A stretch of 64,000 bases of DNA, taken from contig CM043966.1 in assembly GCA_014529385.2 (NCBI GenBank), forward strand, positions 95,837,587-95,901,586, read 5' to 3'. The DNA comes from Adiantum capillus-veneris. Taxonomy: Eukaryota; Streptophyta; Polypodiopsida; Polypodiales; Pteridaceae. This document shows, in pieces, positions 21,267 through 34,577 of this stretch. Under the pieces are notes generated by a model, which was not told the origin of the DNA, ran no database searches, and was given only the letters and a program-made list of their open reading frames with translations. Position 1 is the first letter of the stretch, and every line of letters starts with the position of its first letter. The translations under genes and the position numbers were made by a program.

Positions 21267-23828
21267 GGTAAATATCTTAAATCTCTATAAAGAAAATAAA
21301 TAACATAATCAAGACTTTGTTTACAATTACTAACTCTCTCTTAAAATACTATAAGTGCAAAAAAACCATAACAAATGTATAAATACCAAAGGACAAAGAA
21401 GAAGAAGAAAAGCTTGACCTTCTGCTAAAAAATGAACATAAGATAAATACCTGATAAAAATGAACCTTCAAGATGGTTTCAAGGCCATAAAGAAAACACC
21501 TTAGATTTTGGCATAAAAACTGCACGTCAAAACCTGTCAAAACCAATAACCAAATAGCAACATGTCAAAACCAATAACTAGCACCAAAATTTTCTTAGTG
21601 GAACAATTCTCCATTAAGATTTTGAAGTGGACTTGAGGTACCGTATACTCATATACATACCTTGAGAAACATCAAAAGACACTAATTTGTTTTGGCCTCC
21701 AATAACTTGCAACTAAGCATGCCATGATTTTGAGAAATGGAACGACTTTGCTAATCACCTCTCTATTACGGATTAAGTGGCTTGTAGTGCTCCTGTGGCT
21801 TAATGATTAAGCATACATTGGCCATGGCAATGCCATGCTTTGAACCCTTAATCAAGGCTTGTGCTCAAACGACATTGCCTTGCTACGACCCATGACATGA
21901 AAACACCTAAAACCCATAACCTCTAGAAATTGCGGAAACTAGGGTGCAACAATAATGCCAACCAAGGCTCTAACAGAAAAGCATAAATACGGAATTTCGA
22001 GTTACGTGTTGAACAAATTGTTCGACTGAATGCAATCGAGGAAAGGCTTTCAGTCCATTGCCAGCCTTTTTCAATGCATTGCACCGCTGTAAAAACTAGA
22101 TGCCAGAGTAAATTTTCCTTGACATTTTTATTTTAAGCAAAGTAGAGGGGGCCTACGTCCTATAACCAACCCTCAAAGCTTACAGGTGACAAATGTACGG
22201 CCAAAATTGAGAGAAATTTGAGTTTGTTGATGAAAAATACTTACCTATATTGCCAAAATCCAAGAAAATTAAAGAGCCGCGCAAGGTGGTAGAGAGTGGA
22301 GCTTGCATGGTACTATGTGGTTCTTGAGATGGATTACTATTAAAAGTTACTGTATTTCTAAGGGCCGAGTGTAGATGGAAGTTATAAATAGATTCATAAT
22401 AGGATTTAACTTTAGCCTAAATGGGTTTGGATTATTAGAACATGAAGTGCAAGTTAGAATCCCAACCATAAGTTGGTGTAGTGGGTAGGCCGGGTGGGAG
22501 GTTCTTTTTGGTTTTCCTTTGCAATATGTTCCAAAGGGTAAGGAGGAGGCATCAAGGTATCACTCTGTGAAGTTGGGAGGGCAAGATGAAATAGTGAGCC
22601 CACCAGTTGTAACGGAATTTTTAGGTTTGAAAGTGCAACAAGTTGGTGAAGTAGCTACTCACTGTTGAGAGTGGAGGGCGCACTGGCACATGCGGTGATA
22701 AGGCCGATGGTACATGGTACACACTAGTGCATCTTTTATCCCTCGTAAATTAAGCACTACTGATTACAACGCTAAGAGGTGACACAAGCTCAAAGAAACA
22801 AGAGAGACCATCCATGAATGTGTCTGCATGTGCAAGACTCAATTGTATAGCACATCTACATCAAAAGAAATGGCTTGCTACATGTGTGTAGCGCATATTG
22901 TCTATCTCAGATTATCTGCAAGATCTACATATCAAGAACCTATGGTTGCCAACTGTGGCGTGTTCTCATGGCACTTGTCAAAACACTTATCTCCGTGCTC
23001 TCGTGAATAACGCAATGCACTATTGGGAACTTTGTGAGTTATGCATGGTCTGGGATCAGAATTCATTATGTTTTCTGTTTTTTTGGGTGCATGGCGGCCA
23101 AATGTGTAGATAAATTTTCCTAATACGAAGACCTACAGCCTCAACTCTACCCCATCCCAAACTATGGTGCATTTGATCATCATTAGTGGTGTTATAGCAT
23201 GATTATTATGCTCCTCCATTGAGGCATTTAAGATCATGTCTGGAGTGTCCTATTGCTGTCTAAAAGCTACTCCCACCTCCGGACAGTGCTTGGGGGATGA
23301 TACATCGAAAAAGGCAGGTTAAGTATGGCCTGCACCTGGGTATTCTAAAACCTGTTCTATAACATGTACAACTTATCAGTCCTAAATCCATGCGCTTTTT
23401 TTTGTGAGGACAACATTCACCATGTACAAGGCATGCCACGCCAGGGAATCTCCTGCTTCAGCACCCCAGCATCTGCAGTCTTCAAAGCCAAAACACTGCT
23501 TCGAATGGAAACATACAAACACGATCATAGTGATCAAGGTTTGTAAATGGATTTTAACCATCGCGTAAACTTGAGCTTCGAAAGCATTTTTAGCAGAACT
23601 GTAGCAGCCACGCCAGTGAATCTCCTGCGTCTGATGAGAAAGCCACGACAGGGGCACGACACTGAACCTCTGGCTGTGCAGGGACGACGACGATGCAGGG
23701 TCTGACGATGACGATGCAGGAGTACAAGCACGCTATTTGTCCGCGCGCATGCAGAGGGACAGCGTGCTCGCACCGGAGAGGGAGAACACATGGATTACAC
23801 TCCTCAAAATACCTCTCATCCTCGCATA
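21267..23828. other. Intergenic region upstream of the methyltransferase-like gene
   Basis: This contains the presumed promoter of the minus-strand gene, but I cannot fix a TATA box. A tRNA-like A box/B box pair occurs near 21795-21847. No other gene or repeat is supported. Short open frames around 22828-23113 and 23364-23900 show no protein-like features. Confidence 0.45.
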
Positions 23829-23957
23829 CCTCTCCTCCTCCATCTCTCCCTCCACACCTTCTCCCCACTCAGAGCACGCTATCCGTCTGTGCGCGCGCAG
23901 ACGGATAGCATGCTCAGTGAGTGGGGAGAAGGCGTGGAGGGAGAGATGGAGGAGAGC
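23829..23957. repeat. Near-perfect inverted repeat, arms about 60 bp
   Basis: The left arm (CCTCTCCTCCTCCATCTCTC ... GCTATCCGTCTG) and the right arm (CAGACGGATAGC ... GGAGAGATGGAGGAGAG) are reverse complements with few mismatches. The centre is GC-rich and self-complementary, TGCGCGCGCA, near 23890-23899. The loop is almost absent, so the transcript would fold into one long hairpin. Confidence 0.85.
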
Positions 23958-24085
23958 AAAAATGTGATGTACCTGGTCTGCTCGCTGGTCTGCACCGCCA
24001 TTTTTTCCACAGATGAGAAGCTTTGCAAAGTTAAGGTTTATTAATAATTTTAGGGTTTTAAAACTTGAGGATCTTCTTAATTTGA

Positions 24086-24450
24086 GGGAAAATTACCAAA
24101 ATACCCTTCTAATTTGTGCGAATTTCAAAATTTCCCAAAATACGCTTGCTCACGATTTCCTATCTTTATTATTTTTTGACAATCGAGATCCGGTTTTTAG
24201 TGCTCACCTCCCAAAAAAAGAGAATTATGTCTAAAAATAATGACGCAATTCATCCCCAAAGCGTAAATAACCGGCTTGAATTCTAGTTTTTGACAATCAG
24301 TCTTCTTATGAAAAGCTACAATTTTTTTAATCTTTGGGTAAATTTACTCTCACAAACAGGGGTATTTTGGGAATTTTGAAAAATTTGAAGGATATTTTGG
24401 GATATTCCACAAATTAGAGAGGTAATTTGGTAATTTTTCATTAATTTTAT
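24086..24450. repeat. Inverted repeat pair, foldback or MITE-like
   Basis: 24086-24145 (GGGAAAATTACCAAAATACC ... CAAAATTTCCCAAAATAC) is the imperfect reverse complement of about 24357-24447 (GGTATTTTGGGAATTTTGAA ... GAGGTAATTTGGTAATTTTT). The right arm holds an extra internal duplicate of the GGATATTTTGGGATA motif. About 210 bp lie between the arms, with no gene. Confidence 0.65.
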
Positions 24451-25069
24451 TATCAAACTTTAGATGGTCGAAAAAACCTAGGTTTTTGTGAAATCTAGTG
24501 GTTTTTTTTGTAATACCTACAAACTTATCCAAAAAAAACCTCTTGGTTTTTGTGTTTATATTCTTGAAAATAGGTGTATTTTGTGGAATGATCTACATGT
24601 CTAATGATTGCGAGTCTCTTTTACCTCGTAAATATGTGGTTTTTACCTAACGTTATGATTGGAGAGAGGATATTAAATTATGATTGTAGCCGTGGATATT
24701 ATTTAAAAATCAACCATGAGAAGATATTAAATTATGATTGTAGCCGTCGTCATTTATGACGCGGCAGTCTTCACTGATTCTATGAAGAAGATTACATTAG
24801 TAAAAATATATGCATTCTCTTTTAACATTATGTTTTATATTTTGGTAAGAAATTTGTATTAGGTCTAGACAAGCAGCTGCTTCCTTTGTCTTGCTATGGA
24901 GATGGACAGAGTAAGTATCTCTTGGACACTTGGAAAAGAGACTCACACTAGAGAAGTAGAGCTTCGACACAACAAACTCTTGCTCGTCAGATATTATCTT
25001 CAGTGTCTTCTTCCTCCAACCTAAAAATTCACCTGTTTGAAAGCAATAGTTTACATCGAGTTGGAAAAA
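24451..25069. other. AT-rich region upstream of the transposase-like gene
   Basis: It contains a short direct duplication, GATATTAAATTATGATTGTA followed by GCCGT, at about 24669-24693 and 24724-24748. No gene is seen. It probably includes the 5' flank of the Mutator-like element. Confidence 0.45.
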
Positions 25070-28000
25070 ATGTATATCGAAACCCCTTCAGAGTGGGATA
25101 TTGATGAAAATGAGCACTTTTTACTGGACTCTACTCTCTCTTCTGAGTATTTCATTGAACATTCTAGTGATATGCTCTATATTGCAGATAGTGGCGAGAG
25201 TGATTTTGGTGCTAAGCCAGGCATAACAAGCATCAACAACAGTCCATGTGCAAAAGAAGATTGTTTTGAGATAAACAATCCATCAATGCAAGAGGAAACA
25301 AAGCTTGTTGATAAAAAACAAAGATTGGACGCCAGTGATGATGACGTGCATGATTTGAGAAAAAACTCCATTATCCCTTGGATTTTAGGTAGCAAAACAT
25401 GTTTCAGACTAAAACATCTAATAAACAATAGTAAGAAAATCAAACAGGTGACTGAACTTCCACAAGTCTATGATGGTGACATTTCCTTTGAGCTACCCCC
25501 CGTTGAAGAAGGTTGTAAGAGGATGGAAGGGATGGAGCGATGGTCATCTTTGGACTAGGCCGCATAAAACTAACATGTCCATAAATTGTATTGTTAGGCT
25601 TAGTTATTTCTTGGGCTCATTAGTTTTTCATAGATTTCTTTGCCCATATTATTTGAACAACACCAAGTTCAATGTATCCTTCTTTCATGGTTACTTGGAT
25701 AAGCAAGTAAGCAAAGGGCTTCTATGTGAAGACGAAAACCTACGTATCACTTGTCATTATTGCAAAAAATTTGTTTTCTGTGAGAGTCCTTGTTCTTGTA
25801 AAGTGTACTACATTTTGCCCTCAGATCCAAAGCTTACAAGAATGATGATTCACATAGGTCATCACTTGCATGAAGTTCAAGAAGGTACGTCAAGAGCCAC
25901 AATAGAGAGAATACGGAAGATGGTTCCAAGTGTCTTGAAGGTGGATAGAAGCAGTGGACCAAGAATAGTTCAGATGATTGTCACCAGACAATTATTGGTT
26001 GACGTTATTGTTGGTTCAGATGAACTAAAAATGGGGGAGTCAGAGCTCTCAAATATATTGGAAGAAATGATTCCACTAGTTCAGAATCAAAGGTAAAACA
26101 TTTGACATTTAGATTTTTCAGTGCAATAAGGTTATTTCAATTTTTGACTTGTTTTTTATAGATTTAAGGTAATGGTAGCTATTGAGAAAAGACAACAAGA
26201 CTCGATTGTTGGGGATGGGTTTGACCACATCATGCTTTTGAAGAAAAAATGTCACTTTCCTTACTTTCATGGGAATCATTTCCCTGGACAAGGTGGCCCA
26301 AATGATAAGTGCTACATCTTTAAGATGTCAACAAAAGGTCCAGGGTCTGGTATAGATCTTGTCAATCGCATGCATCGAGGAGGAAATGGAGATTTGAGTG
26401 CTTCTTGGGTGCATTTTGATCACACACACAGAATAGATGGATGGGCAACTATGTCATGCTCTGTCTATGATGCAAGGTAGTTTTTTTATGGTTTGCAGCA
26501 TTTTGTCATTGCATCAATTTGCAAACTTGTTGTGGCTAAGATTTGTTATTTTCTTTAGTTTGAAGGGATTGATGGTTATAGCGGTTTGTGACACCAAAGA
26601 GGAGGATACAGACACACAAGTCTTGTTTTGGAGATCTCTTAATGATGTTTTGGCTCAAGAAGGTTATCCATCAGCAGACTTTGCAAGCTTTAAGGCTGAT
26701 GAGGCTGGAGCAAATTGGGCTGCCGTGCGTACAATTTTCAGTGGAGGGCCAAATAACATCATGATTGGAAGGGAAAGGTCCTGTCTCTTCCATTGGGAGC
26801 AAAGTCTACAGAAACATACTAAAAAATATATAGCCAAAGAAAAGTTTAGTATCCACAAAAACATGTGTGAGACTTGGCGCAAATCAACGACAATGGGTCT
26901 GGCAATGAAGGAAGCAGAAGCAATTAGAAGATGGTGGTCAAATAATGTTGCAAGTGAGAATATCAAGTCACTGGAGAAATGGTTCAAGTGGTGGGAGACA
27001 AGGATATCTCATTGGGGTAGCCTACACAATGAAGTATGATACAATCATGAGCCTAACTTTGACCTTCTCTATTTTTTGTTTCACTGATTCAAAGTTTTTT
27101 GTTGGTGGAATGCAGATATCTATGAGTCCTTGGGAAAAATCTCAAATTCCTAGTACCAATTTGTCTGAGACCATTCATGCATCTTGGCTTGCTGGTGAAG
27201 GGGGTAGCAAAAATATTTCCTTGTATGATGCATGTGTCACTGATGTCATCAATGCTTACATTCAATGCACAAAGCAACATGGCTATCTGACTGGTAGATA
27301 CATAGGGCTTGGTCCGAATATGCAAAAATATCTAGAGAGATCAAGAAATAAAGAGAAAACTCTCAGCCCACTTGCGCTGGCACATGCTCTCCAAGGAGCA
27401 GTCGGCGCAGGCACACCATTTTATGGGCAACCTTTATTGCATGGAGACAGGGAACTGTGCAAAGAAAGAAGGCAAGAGGGTTTGCAGAAACAGCTTCTCA
27501 TAAGCCTGGTTATGTGATGGAGTCTAGACAACGAAAAGAGCACGGACGACCATGAAAGATTTTTTTTGTTATGGACATGAAGAAAGAGGGACAAAAATTT
27601 GATGTGAATGCAGATTCCACAGATGAGGATATTCATGCAAATAATGACATAAGAGATGGCACCGCACCCTCTATTAGTGAATATGATATAGGTGAGTTTG
27701 ACATTGTTGTGCCAAGGGGTCATTGGGCAATCAGACGAATGCCTCAAAATGTCTCTCGTAAGTGCTTTGGTGTGCTTGAAGGGAGAAGATGTGAGAATTT
27801 CATGCAAAGTAGGTCTCCAGGACTTGTGGCCCCATGCTTTTGGGGAGAGAGAACTTACAAAGACCAGAGGCAACACCAATGGATGTGGTTTTGTGGCCAT
27901 GATGTGCAGCACACTGAAGTTGTGGCCAAACAAGTATTATCACCACCGGAAAGGCCAACAACTTGGCTAGTAGAGAGTGGAACAAAGGAGGAGTATGTTG

Positions 28001-28455
28001 GTTTGCTAGGGGCAGGTTTTTTTATTAGAGCTCCTTCTCCAAAGGTTGTCAAGAAAGGGGAGACAATGGGAAGCTCTAGCAAGCGCATTAAAAAATGGAG
28101 GTCCGGTGTCTCTAAGGAGGCAAATAAGCGCATGGAAATAGGAGCATGTATGGAAGCTTGTTTTGTACAAGAGATAATTATGGTGCCTGATCGTCATGCC
28201 GTGTTCAAGATATTAACGCAAGATGTATATGATGTGCATGTGGCTATGGAGCCCTACTGTACATGCCCTGATTTTCAAGGACGGGAGAAAGCAACAAAAT
28301 CTTACATAGCTTGTAAGCATTTATACTTTGTCTACACACAGATTCTTGGGTTGGATGGTAAGCAACATATGATTATACATCAACCAACACTACATGAAAG
28401 AGATCTCACTTTCATCTTCAATCAGCCCCGACGGTATACGCCTTCAAAGAAGTAG
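25070..28455 (+). pseudogene. Mutator-like transposase with SWIM zinc finger, multi-exon, decayed
   Basis: Exons 25070-26092, 26162-26476, 26559-27033 and 27116-about 27517 join in phase through GT-AG introns. A further frame at 27571-28455 completes the protein. An N-terminal zinc-binding-like region begins WSDGHLWTRPHKT and includes CHYCKKFVFCESPCSC. The core has candidate catalytic Asp residues in HRIDGWATMSC and FKADEAGANW. The C-terminus has a SWIM finger, YCTCPDFQG ... YIACKHLYFV, as in MULE and related transposases. Breaks are a frameshift near 25530, another near 27470, and TGA 27553-27555. It would move its own element. A domesticated origin is less likely given the breaks. Terminal inverted repeats were not located. 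Confidence 0.65.
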
Positions 28456-28939
28456 AGAAGATAGAAATTCCCAGTAGTTTGCACAATTTTTTTTGACATT
28501 TTGGTGGGAGATCGTACACTTTGTGAGGCTCCATTTTGGAATTTCCCAGTAAAACAATCTCCTCGTCGATGGCATGCTTTTTGCCTTGTTCTATTTGGGA
28601 AAAGAGTATTGCTTTTGGCGAATCTTTATTTGAAATGATGGTAGTGCTTGCAGAATGTGCAAAATTGTTTTGAGTATTTAACTTTGACATTTGCAAAAAT
28701 AGTACTTTTTGGTTGTAGCCTTGTAGGTTTCTCTACAAGAATGACATACATAGAAGTTCTTGTTGGGTTGTACTTTTTTTAATACACTAATGTTGTTGTT
28801 TTGAAGGGATTGTACATGTATCAAACTTGAAAAGATAGATAAAACTTAGAAACATCTAAGTGAACACTCTAGTTTGAGCATGCAACTTAGGAAGACCTAA
28901 ACTATGTGAGAAAGCTCCAAATGAAAAGCTTTCAAAAAA
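28456..28939. other. 3' flank of the transposase-like gene
   Basis: T-rich sequence with no supported gene. It probably contains the transcript end of the Mutator-like gene. Confidence 0.4.
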
Positions 28940-29211
28940 TTGACACACTTTCTTGAGAAAGAATTAGAGCCACTTGAATGGAAACACATCTTGGCTAATC
29001 TTGATGTGTGTGATATTAAAGATGGCTATGATGTCGTTTGTTATTTTGCAGTGAGTGTGATCCAAGAAAATGAAGATGAAGACGAAGACGAGTTCTACGA
29101 CTCTGTAGAACAGTTGGAGCTTCAAGAAGATGCAACCAACGAAAACCTAGCAGGTGATGTGAAAAACACTTTAACAAATGCACGGTTTTATGATTGTCCA
29201 GATCAAAGACC
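28940..29211 (+). pseudogene. Unrecognised acidic reading frame interrupted by the copia insertion
   Basis: The frame starts near 28940 (FLEKELEPLEWKHILANLD) and has an acidic run (ENEDEDEDEF). It reaches the copia LTR at the TSD AGACC (29207-29211). Across the element it continues in phase at 34775 for 17 codons to a TGA. The function is unknown. It may be the coding part of an older element whose right-hand pieces lie at 34836-35112 and after 45785. Confidence 0.4.
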
Positions 29212-29409
29212 TGAAGGAGTAGGAGTACGAGCGGAAGTGCGACGCGAGAGAGAGTGTGAGAAGAAGAGCACGACGATATGGTGAACTCGCTCTACTGTAA
29301 TGTGTAGAGCATAGTGAGTTCTTATTAGGTTTTTACAAAAGAATATGTGTACATACCTGGCGGCCCGCCCACTTACCTGGGCGACCACATTGGGCTTTAT
29401 ACCCCAACA
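29212..29409 (-). repeat. Copia 3' LTR
   Basis: It is 198 bp, TG...CA, with a tandem GGAGTA that is absent from the other LTR. Confidence 0.95.
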
Positions 29410-29549
29410 ACCTCCCACTTAAAGTCCAATGTGGTACTTTAAGTGTGAGAGAAGCTACTATACAAGCTAATATACAAGAGATGTAGAGAAGTGATGTACT
29501 ACCCTACACCTAACTGCTTGCGAAAATGTGCAAAGCTCTCTGAGGGAAG

Positions 29550-31361
29550 TCATTTTGTAAGTAGATCAGCACGATTTTCTGTGGTGTGAACTTTGAAAAG
29601 CTGAAGTTTCTTATCCTCGAGCATTTCCCTCATGAAATGATACTTCACATCCACATGCTTTGTCTTTGAGTGATAAACTAGATTGCGAGCCAATTGTATA
29701 GCACTTTGACTATCACAATATAACACAGGCATCTCTTCTTTGATTCCCAAATATGTTACTAGTCGATTAAGCCAAATTGATTCTTTGCATGCCTCTGATG
29801 CTGCAACATATTCAGCCTCTGTAGTAGACTGAGTAACACAATCTTGTAATCTAGAACGCCATGATACTGCTCCACCAGCCAATGTAAAGACATACCCTGA
29901 TGTAGACCTTCGGTTGTCTAAGTCACCTGCATAATCTGAGTCTGTAAAACCCTTTACACTTAGCTCCTGACTCCCATAGCATATACGCATACTCTTTGTA
30001 GCTTTCAGGTATCTCAATATTCCTTTCACTGTCTCTCAATGTTTCTTGCCTGGGTTTGACATGTATCGACTTACTACTCCCACTGCAAATGCAATGTCTG
30101 GGCGAGTAGCAATCATTGCATACATCAAACTACCCACTGCAGACGCATATGGAATCTTATCCATTTCAGCCTTTTCTTCCTCAGACACAGGACAATCTTG
30201 TTTGCTAAGTTTCACATATGGTGGCAATGGAACACTCAGTGCCTTTCCCTTCTCCATATTGAAACGTTGCAAAACCTTGTCAATATACTCTGTTTGAGAT
30301 AACCAAATCAAATTCTTTGATCTGTCTCTCTCAATGCGCATACCAAGTATATGACTTGCCTCACCCATGTCTTTCATGTCAAACGATTTTGCCATCTTTG
30401 AATTCAAAGCTGAAATTTCTTCCAAGTGCTTGCCAGCAATCAACATGTCATCCACATACAAAATAAGGATCAGCCAACTACCATCCTTAGCCTTCTTTGT
30501 ATATAGACAGTGATCGAACTCACTACATTTGTAGCCTTGAGAAAGCATAAACTTGTGGAATTTATGGTACCATGCCCTTGGTGATTGTTTTAAGCCATAA
30601 AGACTCTTTAACAACTGGCATACCCAATCTTCCTTGCCTTTCTCAACAAACCCTTCTGGCTGCTGCATGTAAATTTCCACATCTAAATCACCATGCAAGA
30701 ACGCTGTCTTGACATCCATTTGGTGCAACACCAAATCTAATATGGAAACCAATGCAAGAAAGCATCTCAATGTAGTCATCTTGACTACCGGAGAGAAGAC
30801 TTCATCAAAGTCAATGCCTTGTTCTTGCTTAAAGCCCTTGGCAACAAGCCTTGCTTTGTACTTTGGCTGACTATCATGAGCGGTGATCTTATACCTGTAA
30901 ACCCATTTACAAGGTAGAGCCTTTTTGCCCTGTGGTAATTTAACTAGCTTCCATGTCTTGTTTTTATGCAGAGCTGTCATCTCTGACTGCATGGCCAATT
31001 GCCAAATCCCGGAGTCCTTCATTTGCACTGCTTCCTTGTAACATGAAGGCTCATTGCAATCAGTCAACATGACATAGTTCATAGATGGAACAAACCTATC
31101 AGGAGGTCGCGTGACACGTCCAGATCTATGCACAATAGGTGGCTCAGGCTCAGCCACAACCTGTGGTTCCAATCTATCCTGTCCTTGCTCCTCTTGAGCC
31201 CTGACATTTTGTCTTGCACGTGCAAGTTCATCTTCTTGGAAGACAACTCTTCTAATCTCCTCAACCCTCTCTGGTTTAGAATGATATTTGGATTCATTAA
31301 AGTGAACATCATTGCTGCAAACAACCTTTTTGGATTCAGGATCCCAAAGTCTGTACCCCAT
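29550..31361 (-). pseudogene. pol: Copia reverse transcriptase and RNase H
   Basis: 31361-30036 carries the end of integrase (MGYRLWDPESKKVVCS), then the reverse transcriptase with WKLVKLPQGKKALPCKWVY, DVKTAFLHGDLDVEIYMQQP and catalytic YVDDMLIAG. 30029-29550 carries RNase H with FTDSDYAGD, TEAEYVAASEA and YCDSQSAIQLARN. The two parts are split by TGA at about 30035, where the family normally has Trp in KHWETVK. Otherwise domain order and spacing are normal. Confidence 0.9.
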
Positions 31362-31799
31362 CTCACCAGAATTACCATAGCCTAGAAAGATGCACTTTCT
31401 ACTCTTTGGCTCAAGTTTGTTCCTAAATTCCTTTGGAACGTGAGTATATGCCTCACATCCAAAGACTCTGAGATGCTTGTATGAGGGAATTTTGCCTCAC
31501 CATACCATCTCTAGCACTGAATCCTTCTACAAAACCTTACTAGGAGATCTATTTACAAGATGAACAGCAGTTGATACAGCTTCAGCCCAAAACCCATTTG
31601 GCAGCTGTGCATTAGACAACATACTTCTGACCTTCTCTTGTATGGTCCTATTCATCCTCTCAGCAACACCATTTTGAGGAGGATTGTAAGGAGCAGTAAG
31701 TTCACGTTTTATACCTTTTGACTCACAAAAGTCCTGAAAGGACTTTGAAACATACTCTCCACCATTGTCAGTGCGTAAGCATTTAAGCTTCTTGCCACT

Positions 31800-33479
31800 C
31801 TAATTCTCCACAAGTTTCACAAACGTTTTGAAAACACTAAACGCTTCATCCTTGTGCTTGAGAAAGTAAACCCATACTTTCCTCGAGTAATCATCTATAA
31901 ATGTCATAAAGTAAGAAGCTCCCCCTAGAGATAGGTTAGGCATAGGTCCACACAAATCCCTATGAACAAGTGCCAACTGTGTATCTCTTCTACTGCTTCT
32001 ATGCTTATGTGGCTGATGTGTTTGCTTACCATACAGACAATGTTCACAGAATTCAAAATCATTAAATGAAAAGCCAGGCAAATAACCAGAACGAGACAAG
32101 ATTTCCATTCCCTTCTTGGACATATGTCCTAACCGGCTATGCCACAAAGAAACGTTCGGCTGCTCGGTTACATTGATTACATTTTTAGAGACATTTGATA
32201 CATAAATCATGTAAAGTCCTCCAGACTTTACTCCATGTGCTACTGTCATAGAACCCTTGGATATCTTCCACATGTTCTGTCCAAAAGTGGTGACGTAGCC
32301 AGCATCATCAAGTAAACCTGTGCTGATCAAGATCTTTGTAATTGCGGGAACATGTCTCACATTCTTCAGCATGAAAGAAGAGCCATTCTGAAACTTCAAT
32401 TGAACATCTCCAACACCTAAGATGTCACATGTTTTCTCATTGCCTAGCCGAACATGATCTTTAGTGGGCACATAAGAGGTAAACCACTCCTTGTTTGGAG
32501 ACACATGAAGTGATGCCCCTGAGTCTATAATCCAATCACTCAGTGCATTTCCATCAGATGCTGTAAGAAGAGCTGAGTCCATTGTATTCTTCAAGAAGTA
32601 GATGTCTCCTGACACTAGACTGTCATCCACTGCAACAGTGTTTGTCACATTTATTTCTTGAATCTTCACTGAGGACTTGTTCTTCTCACCATGGTCTTCA
32701 GCTTTCTCTTTGCCTTTTTCTGCTTTCCATTCTCTGCAGTCTCTTTTCATGTGACCCTTCTTGCCACAATGGTAGCATTCTATGTCACTCTTGCCTTTAG
32801 CACTGCGGGACTTGCTACGAGACTGATTCCTCTTTCCACCTTTGTACTTTTCTTTGGTCCTTCCCCTGACAACTAAGGCTGTTCCTTTGCCTTTGTCCAT
32901 TGTCTTTCTATTGGTTTCTTCAGTAAGCAGACTTCCTTCTACACCTGCTATGTTCAAACCATCTGGAGGTGCAGAATTACTCAAAGTTGTGCGAAAAGTG
33001 TCCCAACTTTCCGGCAATGTGATCAACAGGAACATAGCTCTAAAAGGTTCATCAAACTTGACACCTTGAGCTGACAACTGACTGTAGATTGTGTTGAATT
33101 CATTCAGATGATTGGACATAGGTGTCCCTTCTTTCATCTTCAAGTCAACAAGCTTCTTAAGCCAGTATACCTGTGAAGCTTCACTCTGCTTCTCATAAAG
33201 ATCACTCAGCTTTAACCATGCTTGATAAGTCGACATCTCGTCTGCTACATTGAAGTAAACGCTTTCTGCCAAAGTCAGCATAATGGTAGAAAGTGCCAAT
33301 TCATCCATTTCGCTCCATTCATCTTCGTCCATATCTTCTGGTTTTATCCCCTTGAGCTTTATAGGTTTTATCTGCTTCTTTTGTACCAACACGTGCCAAA
33401 TCTGCTTCTTCCACAATGGGAAATTGGTTCCATCCAGCTTCTTGATATTGTAAAGAGCAGTGTCCTGTGATCCAGCCAT
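31800..33479 (-). pseudogene. gag-pol: Copia Gag, protease and integrase N-terminal part
   Basis: It starts MAGSQDTALYNIKKLDGTNF (33479), the usual plant copia Gag N-terminus. It has the zinc knuckle CYHCGKKGHMKRDC, then protease DSGASLHVSP. The GAG pre-integrase follows, with HSRLGHMSKKGMEIL and FCEHCLYGKQT, and then the integrase core start FIDDYSRKVWVYFLKHK. A TAG at 31802-31800 interrupts the integrase. The same frame continues beyond it, with two further stops near 31530-31490 before the next open stretch. Confidence 0.9.
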
Positions 33480-34577
33480 AGCTACGCTTCACAGTGGTAT
33501 ACTTTCCAAGGAAAAATTCGGCAGAGTTTCCCCTGTAAACTGACCTCTGAACCAATATCAACCTGTCAAATGAACCAAGAAAGCTTCAGATTCTGCATAA
33601 ATTTTGGCAGAGTCTCCTTTGTAAAATGGCTCTGGTGTACTCAAAAAACAGACCAAAAACAGCTCAAAAAACACTGTCTCTCTGACACTGTAAGCTGTGG
33701 GTAAACCTATCCTGCACCTGTACTGTCTCTCACTGTCCTGTCACTGTCCTATAAGCATAGACTGCGACAATGCCTCAACGGCAGTAAAGCAAAGATGCAA
33801 TCCCAACTGTCTAACTCACATTCAATACATCCTAGCTGCCTATCTAAGGGTGCTCGAGGGATCGCTCCAAGACCTGTATCACCGAAAGGATCTCAACATT
33901 CGAGAATCCCCCAGCTCAATAAAACCTCACTCGACCCTCAACAAAGGCTGCAGTAAATCTGACAATACATAGACTTCCCACAAAGTCATACATCCACAAA
34001 TTTCCCACTATATGCTGTAACCGCTGCGGCGGTTGTTTGCTGCGTGACTCACAGCCAGCAAACCCTCAACAAACATACATCATCTCTGACAATACATCCC
34101 ATGTGGAAGTACCTGCAATGTCAAGATGAAATCTGGAATATCAAGCACCAAACACAAGCTACCTGATGAACTAGTGGATGTTGCCTACAGTCTGCGTGTA
34201 GATGCGCCCGTGTCGTATGTGACACGCCTCCAAGAACTGTGAGCCGTCCTTCGATGTGTAGACAGCCACAAATCAACACTCTGGGAGTGTCGATATCCTC
34301 AGCACCTGCAGTCGTAGGCCGAAAACCCCAAATTTGCAGAGTCGGATCTGCACCCGCCGAGACCACGTAGTCAAAAATGGCCTGCACAGACCTTTGTCGA
34401 AGCTGGACGGTGGCCGAGATGACCTCAGAATGAAGTTCTGAGAACACCAAGCCCTTCGGCCTTCCCCACAGGATTTGGGGCCGTGTCTTCGCCTGCCGAA
34501 TTTCACTCCAATCTGAGCTGGTGACTCTAGCCTCCTGCAGTGCTGCCCCTAGCCTCGATTTGAGCTCTGATACCAGT

